From contig QAXH01005712.1 in NCBI GenBank assembly GCA_004335635.1, positions 1 through 64,000 on the forward strand: a DNA stretch of 64,000 bases, in the 5' to 3' direction. Both the position numbers and the translations under genes were made by a program. Below, in pieces: positions 47,559-58,399 of this stretch. The notes under the pieces are model-generated. The model had not been told where the DNA came from. It saw only the letters and a program-made list of their open reading frames with translations, and ran no database searches. The stretch's first letter is position 1. Every line of letters begins with the position of its first letter. This stretch comes from Chloromonas sp. AAM2. Its lineage: Eukaryota; Chlorophyta; Chlorophyceae; Chlamydomonadales; Chlamydomonadaceae.

Positions 47559-50500
47559 TCACACCGGCCGCAGCTGCCCAGTAACGCTGGTTGACACATT
47601 GCCCGCTCTTCCACGCTTGATGACCCCCTGCTCATCCCAGCGGCTGTACTGCAGCACAGGCTGCTCGTACGCTTGAATCAGTGTCGCCAGCCTGCTGGCA
47701 CGTGGCTGGGCCTGATGGTCTGCTGGCGCATGCGCCTCGAGGACCACAGTGCTGCCCGGGCTGCCCGGCACACCACCAAGGACTGTACTTGTGCTGCCCG
47801 GGCCTCGCAACCTAACCGGGGAGCCAGCCTTGGCGGGCTGCAGGCGTGCAGTGTAGCCGTGGGCTGCTGCCACCAAATCTGGCTGAGGAGCTGTGGTGCT
47901 GGTTGCCCTTGCGGCCACTGTAACATGTGGTTCAGAAGCACCAGCGACGCGATTGGTATGGGCAGGCGCTGCAGTCGTTGGTTGGTGTGTGTTCATCATG
48001 CTGGCGCCTTGGGCTCTGCCACTGGGGGCAGGCGATGCAGGGGTAGTCGCATGGTGGTTTGGGCCGGCCGCCGCAGCCAGTGCGGACGGCGGCCGGGCCA
48101 CCAGACTTGCCAGGCTGACCGGCTCCAGCATGCAAGGGTCTGGATGTGGAGAAGCCTACGGACAGGACACTTGGTCAATTAATAGAGTTATGTGGCTCGC
48201 TCCTATTCGGATGGCGGCAGGCAGTTGTGCAGTCTGCATGCAAAGTGCGTGCGTCCACCAGGGAGGCCACCAGTGCGTTGGATATGTCTCAAGGCGGTAA
48301 TGCAGTCCACAAGTGCAGTCTGTGCATGTTGATCGTTTCCACCTGACCGGCTCACTCAGTCATCCGACGCATGTCAAATTTGATGCAAAAGCACGTGTCC
48401 TGCACTGTGTATTTTATGTATTGTCATGCAGGGTTGTTGTTCACCTGAAGCAGCATGTTGTCCAGGCACGATGGGCAGACTGCGGGCTTGCGTTCCTTTG
48501 CAGCCAGTCGCTTGCACAGGCGAGTGGTCTTCTTGTTGAGGGAGCCCACCTCCTTGCTCAGGGTGGTAACGGACTCCAAGCCAAGGGCAAGCAGTACCTG
48601 AGTGGGTGCAAGGAGGGCCACCAACCAGTATGCCCTCATGCACTCTCTAGACGACCGATTGCATCGGCGTCAAACTAGCAACATATGCTTCAATCCCGGA
48701 AGACCCTTACCTTGCTATCGTCGGCTGCGGCCCTCGCGTCCCCTGCGGCCATGTCTGCTATGTGCTGAGCGTGCATGGCCTGCAACCGGAGCTGACGCTT
48801 GAGGTCCACTAGACGCGTCCGCCCCACGACTGCCTCATATGGAGCACGCTGCAGGCGGCATGGACGGTTGTGCGTACGAGGCTCGCACAGGGTTGTGACG
48901 GACCGTGACAGGCAGGTATGCATGTTGCACGTGCACCACATCAAGATCCCAGTGCTTGCCTGTCAGTAGACGCCCTCCGTATTCTCACCTGGCGGTACAG
49001 CTGATGCAACTCCCTCAGCTCGGCTGCATGCTTTGCCTTCGCCGCGTCCAGGCCAGCGACCTCACGCCGGCGCCAGATCTGTACCATTGCGCCAAAAGCA
49101 AATTCACTCGCACAAGTCACAGATCACGCGTGTGCATTCCATCAGCGGTGTGTCCCATCCACAGATAACCGTCAGGATGCAAATGTTCTTGCACGTATCG
49201 CATCCATGATGCATCCCAGGGCGCACCTCTATCGTTCGGGTAAGGCTAGGCAAGGTTACATACCTTGTTGACAGCAAGTAGCATGCTGAGTAGCGGCTCA
49301 AGCGGCGCATTGGGCACAAGACGCGCGCAAGCTTCCATCGCAGCATCCACAGCCTGCGTCAGGGCGCATGAAGCACGCACACGACATGCTTGTTGCATGG
49401 CTTCAATCCAAGGGATGATCGTACGCGTGCACATGCCTGTTTGCCTTCCCGTTCAGACCCAATCAATCGGAATTGCATGTGCGTCCCATGCCAGCCAACA
49501 CGATGCGCCAGAATTTGCCTGTGCCTGTGTGCCTGTGCATGCTCCCTTCCAAGTGCCCCAGTGCCAGCTGTGCCCCAGGCCCTACCTCCTGTGGCACCCA
49601 GTGCCAGTCCTCAGGGTCCGCCTTCCCTCCGGCCTTGGACACCTTGGGTCGATCCTCCAAGGCGCTGTACAAGCCCTCAATGCCACCCTGCACGCGTCAG
49701 GATGTGCATGCTGAGTGCATCGCGCGCAGACAAAGCGAAGCCTCGCATACAACGCGTCACCAGCGTGAGGATTGCTGGCATGCTGCACGTGCTTCCTGCA
49801 GCCGGACCATTGCTGTTGTGATCGACAAGACGGGAGATGGCATGCAGGCGTTTTCGTCTGCGTTTAGGCAACACCGATGGCTTGCCTTGTGGTGCAGGAC
49901 TTCGTGTATGGGTATGTATCTGAGGTTTCCCTCCTGCTGTGCCATGCGCTTTGCCATGTCCCGCCACTCCTTGGTTTCACCCAGAAGGGCCACGAGGCGC
50001 CGGTTGTCGTCCTACACAGCAGCAAATGGACACGGTGCTGCATGACTACATCTGCTTGCAATGAAGAGGCATACACAACAGCAGAGCTGCATGTGCAAAG
50101 GGGCCTGTGGTGGATACCTGCCATGCCAGGCAGCTCAAATGTCTGCAGCGTTCATCCAGACTAAATGGTGAAACTTACCCCATCATATGCATGCCTTATC
50201 AGTGCACCGTCTTCTGATTCAACAAGTGTACCCGGTTCATTTGAGGTGCATGCTGCTCGCGTCTCTTGTCCCACGCGGTACCTCCAGATTACACGCCGTA
50301 TGACCACAGCCCACTCCAGGTGCATGCCTCTCACCGTGAGCCTCTTGCACTCATCCACCATGGCGTCTGCCGGCTGCCTCTTGACGCTGAGCAGCTGCCG
50401 CTGGGACTCGAGCTGCTCACGAGCAGTGGCCAGCTGCAGCCCCTGGTCCCGCACCTGGCGCGTCAGCGCATCCCGCTCCTGGACCACATTGCTTGTCTTG

Positions 50501-52960
50501 GCCTGCGGGCAAGGGCACAAATGACGCACGTCAGATGACATGACATGGCGTGTGCACGGCATATAATGCATGCCCGTGATGCCTGCTGACAACGATGGGC
50601 CCATCCCAATTGTGGCCGGATTGCAGGCGATGTGCATCTTTCTGTCCTGTTGGGCAGGAGCATCTGGTGCAGGGATGTGTCATTGGCCAATCCAGAGTGA
50701 GTTGGCCGTTGTGCACTGCACTATCCGGGACCCACCTCAACAAAGTCCAGCTTCTTCTGCAGCTCTGCCGTCTGCTGCTGCGCGTCCTGCGCCGCGGTCT
50801 CAGCGCGCTGCCTGGCCGCGTCCATGGCCCTGAGTCGCTCCATGAGCTCCTGGTTGTCCCGCAGCACACCGGTGCGCTGGTTCAGGTCCTCAAGCAGCAT
50901 GCCCGCCTGCATGGGCAGACCACGCTCATGGACATCAGCATACCAACACAGGTATGCCGCCAGCCCACCAACACATGTGCGCGCTCTGCATGCTATGAAG
51001 AGCATCCGCGTGGGGTCGCACCAACACATCTTGAATGCTGAATAGGATGTGGAACTTGCACACGCACATGTATGCTTGAAAGCCTAGCGGCTGATTTCTG
51101 CAGCCCATGCAGTGCCCAGCACACCTGGAGACCCAGCTCTGTGCGGACTCTCTCCCACTCGGCTTCCTTGCGTGCCATCTCCTTCTCCAAACTCTGTACG
51201 TGTCCTTCCAAGCCGGCGACCTGCGTGCAAGCGAGCAGAGGAAGGCGTGCTGGTAGACAGACAGGATGAGGGGGTGCCTTATGCTTTGGCATGTGGGCCA
51301 TCGCACATCCAGCTGCTATTCACAGCTCCAGGTCCCACCCACACAGCACAGCTACAACACGCAAACCCATAAATCTTCTCCTCCAGAGAGAATGCTCCTA
51401 CATGTATTGCTCTGAGTAAAACAACCCACTCACAGTGGTTGATCGACCGTGCAAGCGTCAGCCCATGTAAGCCAGAGCATGTCCAACATACACCATGGTG
51501 CGAGCCATCCCGGGGCAAGCCTCAAGTGCACATACCTTGGTCTGCGCCTGTGCCTGGCAATCGACCAGCGCTGCCTCCAGGGTTTGCATGGCAGACTGAA
51601 CCATACCCAACTCCTGCAGGCATGGCATCGACCTTGTCAGAGCACACATGGTACCAACTCGTGATAGCTGTCCTGCACAGTGGTTGCCTCAAGTGCGGAA
51701 GCACCTGCCCCTAGCATGCACCCTGGGCCTGGCTGCTGCTGCTGCTGCTGCTGTCGATGCTGCTCCCGCCAGAGCTTGAGCAGGAGGGGACACAGGCTAG
51801 AGGCACACAACTCTAAGTCACTCGCCTGAAGTGGATGACGAAGACATTCATGTGCCCCCAACAACCATAGGTCAGACAGCACAGCTTACCTGTTGGCTGA
51901 CCACCAGCAGATGCTCCCACTCGAGAATCTCTGCCATCTGCACGAGCACAAGCACTATGTGTCTTATGTTCTAGCCTGCATGCATTGAATGTGCGTGCCT
52001 TGAGGGTTATTTGTTCCGGACTGTATGCCAGCCCACCTGTGTATTGAGCTGGCTTAGAACACGCTTCCACAGCTGAAACGTGATCCAGACTCCAGCCCCT
52101 GCACCAGGGAAAGACTGGCCATCCTGCACATGCAAGGGAGGTAGCGCTGTGTAAGGTACAGAAGCATTCATATCAACTTGCATGGCATGTGTGAAAGTGC
52201 TTGCCGAGCTCGCACGGCATCGCATGGCAAGTCACACGAAGTCAAGCATGCTTGCATGCATGTTACGGCGCACCCGCTTGCGACTGGCCTCCTGCAGCTT
52301 GTGCACTATGTCAGTGATGGTGCTCAGGCGAAGGCGGACCTCGTTGGACACCTGCAGCGCACAGTACAGGAGGGCAGCCCTTTGCAAGCATGCCGCTTGC
52401 ATAGGCTTGCATACGGCTTGATTGTGGCCTGCACGGCACAACAACGGCTCGCCCGTAAGCAAAGAAGAGCAGTATCAGGAGTTGCGCTCGCCTGTCTATC
52501 GTTCCCGAGTTGAGCCATGGTTGCCCGCCGGCTTTCTTCAGCACAGTGCTTGCACAAACTGCTTGTTTTACAGGTCTGCTAGCACTTATACATCAGCTGC
52601 TATCATCTTTGCGGGGTTGAAAAGCAACGCGTTGCACGATGTTGGCAGGCTTTTGCCACTGCCGATGTGGCCCTGGAATTCTGGGCTGTCATATGGCAAT
52701 CGTCGTGAGCGATTGGTTGAGCATTGGTCAGGCCAACGCGGACCGTTTCCGCGGCGGTTTGTCCGGGGGGCTTTGGTCTCTGAATCAGATCCTGGCAGCT
52801 GCGCGAAGCTGCAAAAAGATTCTCCACCGGACACCACAGAGCTATCTGCACTGTCTGATTGATCTCTGCAGACGGCTGGTGCAAGCATTCCAAACCTTGC
52901 ACTGCCACTTGCGATCTCAGGCCGCATCCACACAGCCATGCATGCCAATGGCTTGCTCAA
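47559..52960 (-). CDS. Coiled-coil protein, 853 aa, all introns phase 0
   Basis: Not recognised. Sixteen exons: 52960-52592, 52351-52274, 52123-52037, 51937-51890, 51825-51655, 51613-51536, 51220-51125, 50906-50736, 50502-50335, 50011-49886, 49687-49586, 49353-49264, 49078-48989, 48848-48711, 48597-48445 and 48155-47559. Every exon is a multiple of three, so all fifteen introns are phase 0; the intron after 49886 has a GC donor (AAG|GCAAGC). The first 120 residues are Ser/Arg-rich and disordered. Conserved-looking helices follow (VWITFQLWKRVLSQLN, ILEWEHLLVV), then a polyQ run, a long coiled coil (residues about 250-460), and a segment with VALLGETKEWRDMAKRM, EDWHWVPQE and LLAVNKIWRRREVA. A CPSC pair ends the helical part; a Pro/Ala-rich 190-residue tail closes the protein. 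The plan suits a centrosome, basal-body or ciliary scaffold, which is inference only. Confidence 0.72.
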
Positions 52961-53057
52961 GTCTGGTCATGCTAGGCAGTCTACGATCAGCGGCCAGGGC
53001 GGAGTAGCACCATGTTGCCTCTGTGATGCAAGAGGACGAGTCAAGACAGGCAATGCC
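52961..53057. promoter_or_regulatory. Candidate bidirectional promoter of coiled-coil pair
   Basis: Ninety-seven bases separate the proposed start codons of the 853-aa gene (52960, minus) and the 583-aa gene (53058, plus). Both leaders must therefore overlap or be very short, or one start is set too far upstream. No TATA box was recognised. Confidence 0.3.
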
Positions 53058-56000
53058 ATGCCCGACGACAAAAGCAACTCAGCAAACCCACACAGCGCTG
53101 GCAGGGCTTCCAAACCCAGTGTGGTGCCAGAGCTTACAAACCAAAAAATATCTCTGCAGCCACCACCGAGGTCAGTCAGCCTGGGATGCGCAGAGCATGC
53201 TGCTATAGAATGTGCAAAGCATCTTTCTATGAGCTGTTCTGCTCAGTCGAGGAATACAGCTGGGGTCAGGTGGCTCTAGCATAATGCCAATCGTCGTCAT
53301 GGCTGGATGTGCACAGTGCCACAACCAATTCTCATCTCTTCTCTGCTGCTTCAGACCACCGACAAAAGCTATAGTCGCTACTGGCAACTCAGCACGACTT
53401 TCGGCTCTCAACCAAGGTTTGCTTGAGCGCCTGAGGGAGGAGGCAGGTGGGTTCCTCGGGTCCAACCGTGCATGTCCATCTGCCCTGATAGAGTAGACTC
53501 CCTGCCTGGTGGAGCAGAGTCCGTGAATTAGATCTGCCCATTTACCAGGCTTGGTAGACCTTCCCCAAGGTATCATTGCCGTGCTGTATATCACCTGCTG
53601 TGTGCTTGCAGCTGAGCGTGCTGCTCTGCAAATGCAGCTGGAGCAGGCACGGGCAGCCGCAGCGCAGGCGAGCCTCACAGCAGAGGGGAACGCAGCACAG
53701 GTCGAGGCGGAGCGCAGCGAAAGGCACGTGCAAAAGGAAACAGGGCGTCAGGACAGGCACGGGTACATGAATGATGTCGGTGGCTGGCAGGCGTACATGA
53801 CAAGCACTGCGGCTTTCATGCGGTGGAGAACAGTACCTGTGTGTTCCGTAAGGTCACTGGTATGAATGCATGAGAGTGACACGTGCACGTGTACGTATGT
53901 GTCTGCAGAGCCGCGCTTGAGGCGCGCAATGCACTTCAGGGCAGCAATCTGGCCGCAATGGAGGCGAGGCTGGGGCAGATGTGGAGCGATTTGCAGGTGC
54001 GTGGGATCATTGCAGCTGCTGCACCTGGGGCAAACAGCACAGTGTCCAAATCTCTACCCATGCTGCCTACTGCCACACCACGTCATCAACATGCCAGCTC
54101 CCTTCCCATTGTCGTTTTGTCACCGTTGAGCAGAGCAGGACCCTTGTTGTTTCATCTGCTGCCTGCGATGCTGTAGCTCATCCCAGCTGCACACCGTGAA
54201 CCCAACACCTCAATGCAGGCCCTAGAGACACGCAACGGGGCGGCGGTTGCGGCACAGGATGCGCTCAGACAGGAAAGGGACCAGATAGCCGGGCAGTTGG
54301 AGGCCATGCAGCGGGTGAGCCGGAGGTCCGGGTGTGACATAGGTTCTAACTACAATGAGCGTGTGGGCATGTCACTGGTCGCAGGCGAAGCTTTGCATCC
54401 GTGTTGGCGCAATAAGTGAATGCGCATCGGTGTTGTTGCCAGCAGTCCTGGCAGCTAGTGTGCACGTGTTGGCAAGGGTGTCGGTGTTGTCCACAGGCGG
54501 GTGCACCGTGCGGCGTGCCAGATGCTGTATCACGTGAGGCACTGACTGACCTGCAATCAGCACTGGAGGACAGCCGGCACATGGAGAGGGCGGCCAGGGA
54601 ACAGCAGGTACAGGCCGGGCATAACACGCACATGGGATGGGGCAAACAGAACGGCCAGGGGCTGACAGGGAGAGCCAGAGGAGGACGCGAGGGACATGTC
54701 AGAAGCAGGACCCAGACGCTCTGTGTAGGCATGCTAGCAGCAGAGGCACGTCGGTGTTTCATTTCTCTTGCACAGGAACTTTCCCAGCTGCTAGCTCCAG
54801 TGATCATGCATCCTGTGTACATTCGCAGGTGGCAGCCACCAGTCAGCTGGCCACTGCCCAGGAGCAGCTGGCCACTGTGCAGCAGCAGGCGCTGGATGCA
54901 GTGCAGGAGGCAGCTGCGCTCCGGGAGCAGCTAGCGACTGTGTCTGTGGCAAAGGTGTGGTGGCAAGGCCAGCAGCTTGCTCTTTCATAGTCACAGTCAA
55001 ACCTCAACTTTGTTAAGCTGCTGCACCTGCACTTTCAGTACCAAAAGCGGAGTTTGAACAGCGCTGGGGCGCTGCAATAGCCACAGACTCTCAAGCCTGG
55101 TTATGTTACGCATGTGCTTGTGCTCATGCTTCAACGCTTATTATGTGCATGTGTGCTGTGGTGCTTGCACACGAACGCCGCCTACGCACTGATTTTTGCT
55201 GTGCTGCACTGCAGGCGGGTCCTGTGGGAATGCAAGCAGTGACAGGTGCTGCAGAGGCTGAGCTACAGGCCTCACTGCAGGTGATAACCAATGGGAACAG
55301 TCAAACGTATCTCTTGTCCCTGGTGTCAACAGCTTCTGCCACAGGACAAACAGTGCGTCATGCCAGACTCAACCCATGGGCGCAGTTTGCACCAGTGTGC
55401 ACTGGTGTCTCAGTCAAAATTGTCACCTGCTGTGGCAGCTACGCAGTTCTCCATCAACCAGGATTGTCATCTGCTGTGGCACTGTGCATTCACATTGAAC
55501 ACTACACGGATGTTATGCCCGCTGTCACCATGCTAATGTATGCAATGCATGTGGTTGTGCGTACAGCGGACCGAGCTGCTTGCTGTTGAGTACCGGCAGG
55601 CGCAGGCGCGCATCCAGAGCCTGTCCCTGGACCTGCAGGAGGCGCAGGCAAACGCACACGCATTGACGCAGCAGCTGGCACAAACACAGGCGGAGCTGGC
55701 AGAGGCACGCCGGGCCCCTGAACCGCCAGCGGACGCGGAACGGCAGGAGCTCACACGCAGGCTGCAGGTCATGGAAATGCAGGTGGGAAACTGACAGCGT
55801 GCATGGGTGCGCACTGGTGAGGTAGATACCATTGGGGTGCATGGGCGTGTAAAGAAACATCACCAGCCCCATTTTCAGGTGGTACAAGCTTTGGCGGCAG
55901 TGGCAGGGTCAGTGAGGAGCATGTGGATTGGTCAGGTCGACATGATTCATGAGTGGGTCGTGCGCATACTGCAATGTGAAGGGTTTGTTGTGTTCACGTG

Positions 56001-57753
56001 CAGCTTGAGAGCAGTGAGCGTGAGCGGCGGCTGGAGGTGGCGGTTGTCACCAACAACAGCCTCATGGCCAGAGAACAGGTCAGCACGTGCAGAGACAAAC
56101 CCGCATGTGCAGCAATCAAGCTCCCCTTTGCCTGCTGTGTGTGCGTGTTGACTGGTTCAGGCGTTGCAATGGTTGGCAAGGGTTGTTGCATGCTCAGCAT
56201 AGCACTGCTAAGCCCAACTAACCTGGCGCTGCATGATGCATGATGCTGCACACAGGGTGGGGCTGCTGCCACAGCCATAGCACAGCTTCAGTGCGAGGCG
56301 GCAGCGCTGCGGGAGGCCAATGCTGCCCTGCAGCATCAGCAGCAGAATCCGACCCTGACCCAGCAGCAGCAGTTGCAGGCCTCAGAATGGCAGGCAGAGC
56401 TGGCCGCAGCACAGAAGCAGCTGCAAGCTCTGGACCAGGTCAATCAGCAACTTGCTGATGAGAAAGCTACCACCATTGCTTTGTCCGAGGTATCTGCTGC
56501 TTTAATGTAGAAAAGTTACACTGGTCTGCGTGTGCAGAGACATGAACCGCTCTGCTGTGCTTCATCAAGCCAGATCCTTGCTGGCCCTAAGCTGCACTTG
56601 GGAATGCATTTGGCCTCACTCGTCCTAGCAGCTCGTGTGCACAGATGGGTTGACTGTGCTTCCTCACGGATGTTGCTGCTGCAGGAGATCCAGGTGTTGC
56701 ATCACAGGCTGGTTGTCAGCGAGCGTGTGCTGGAGCAGCGCGCCACAGCCGGCCACCTGTTGAGCGGCACACAACCGCTTCAGGGCTCAGCACACCTGCC
56801 ACCCGACGTGCATTTGACAATCAACAGGTGAATGACGTGTACAGTGAAGTTCAGCTCATTACCAAGAGAGGTTCTGATTTCAGTTGTCCCATCAGTGCAC
56901 TGGTAGCTGGCATGGTGGTGGCAAGGCAAGCGAGCCGGTCATGTTGCCTCAATTGCGGTCGAGCTCGGTCCAAGGTGCCAAGGGAAGAGTGGAACAACGC
57001 TTCTAAGCAATGCTTCTGCAGGTACTGGTCTCCTGCCGGTCTGCACTTTGCACTGATCAAGGCGCTGGCCATGCGTGAGACACAGCTCCAGTCATGTGCC
57101 GAGTTCCTTGGCATGCGAGTCACACCGGAACAGGAGCAGGTGCGCACAGCTGCTGGTACATGGTAGCAGCTCAGGCCAGTTGCACAGAGTTTCTCCTGTG
57201 CTTGGTGCAGCCAGCGTGTCTTGTTGATGTTGGAACAGGTTCTGCAAGTATCGGGGACAAGATCAGACGATTTGAACATATTTCCGGGATGTGTAAAGAC
57301 AAGTAGCACAACCTGTTCAGCTCCTGCTGGATTTGCCACGTCAGTGATGGCAGGGCATGGATTGCTCAACTGGCTTGCCTTGCAGGGCGCGATGTGATGA
57401 CGAGCATACTTGCACCCTTACCTTATTCTGGCTTTTGACTGCCTGCCATGCGGCATGTTCCGTTACACCGGATTTGCACCTTTTGCCTTGTGATTTGAGT
57501 GTGCGAATGTAAACGTGTGCTGATGGCAGAGTAAAATTAAACCTTGAAGTCTTGCTTCGTTGCAGTTCTTGCTTTGTCCATGCTTTTGCAGGTTGTGGTC
57601 ACGTGCGTGTGGCAGTCCCGGTCTGCGTTTGAGGCCTGGTCCAGAGATCGCTCTGCCCAGGCCCTCCTGCCAGCGCTACCCCAAGGAATCATGCAGTATC
57701 CGTCCAAGGGAGAGGGCGTGCCAGAGATGTATGTACCCATCAAACAATCCTGA
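53058..57753 (+). CDS. Coiled-coil protein, 583 aa
   Basis: Not recognised. Fourteen exons with agreeing phases: 53058-53170, 53355-53446, 53612-53723, 53909-53996, 54219-54314, 54497-54607, 54829-54954, 55215-55280, 55567-55782, 56004-56078, 56256-56489, 56685-56827, 57022-57139 and 57592-57753. The intron after 53723 has a GC donor (AAAG|GCACGT), chosen because only that junction keeps the heptad frame. After a short disordered start (MPDDKSNSANPHSAGRASKP), residues about 40-450 are nearly continuous Ala/Gln/Glu-rich coiled coil (LAVEYRQAQARIQSLSLDLQ, LREANAALQHQQQQ). The last 100 residues are not coiled coil and look conserved: RYWSPAGLHFALIKALAMRE, FLGMRVTPEQE, WQSRSAFEAWSRDRS and GEGVPEMYVPI. 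Such a C-terminal cap may be a docking domain. Divergent arrangement with another coiled-coil gene hints at joint expression; a cytoskeletal or ciliary role is only a guess. Confidence 0.72.
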
Positions 57754-58399
57754 AGTCAGACTCCTTGATCGGAATTCTTTATTTATCCCAGTGCAGCAGC
57801 AGTCTGGGCTGCATAACTCATTTACTCACAAACACACCGTTTCAGCAGGAGAACGTCAAAATCAAGATGAGTGAAGAAACCTTGCAAGTTGAGAAATCCA
57901 CAGTGATCAATAGCGTGACAAGGGCTTAGCTACTTTTTCCCACAAGGCAGACCCACAATGCAGTGTGCGTCAGGCCCCAGGCAACTGCAGGTTGTCCTGT
58001 TCGTGAGCACTGCAATAAAGCCGCCGAGTTCAAGAATTATTCCTCGAGGAGTGTAATCCGCATCGTACAAATCAACCAGCTAAGTCTTTGCCTACAGGCA
58101 GACCTACAACACAATGTGCACTATGTTCGAGGCGACATTAGACCGTCCAGCTCATGTTCATTCACAGACAATTGCACAAGGAACACCTTTGACGCGCAGC
58201 TGTTCCAGCGCTTGCTGTCATTTTTCAATCATTCTTGATGAAGTGAAGCAGAGGATGAGCAAGGGAGTGTCGAACAGCAAGTGTCCAGCTGCCTAAGGCG
58301 AGAAGCAAATATGACTGCCCAGCTGCCAAAGCATCGCCCTGGGTCCACAGCTGCTGCCATGTCCACTGGCCTGGTAAACACCAGACTGTGGCTGTTGGA
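57754..58399. other. Intergenic, convergent 3' ends
   Basis: Between the stops of the 583-aa coiled-coil gene (plus) and ATE1 (minus). Nothing beyond expected 3' untranslated sequence was recognised. Confidence 0.5.

Noticed and set aside
52855..52865. In-frame TGA between two plausible plus-strand stretches (ELSALSD and LQTAG), considered as selenocysteine
   Set aside because: The minus strand has an uninterrupted 123-codon exon here that joins in phase to the coiled-coil gene; no SECIS or selenoprotein context was seen.
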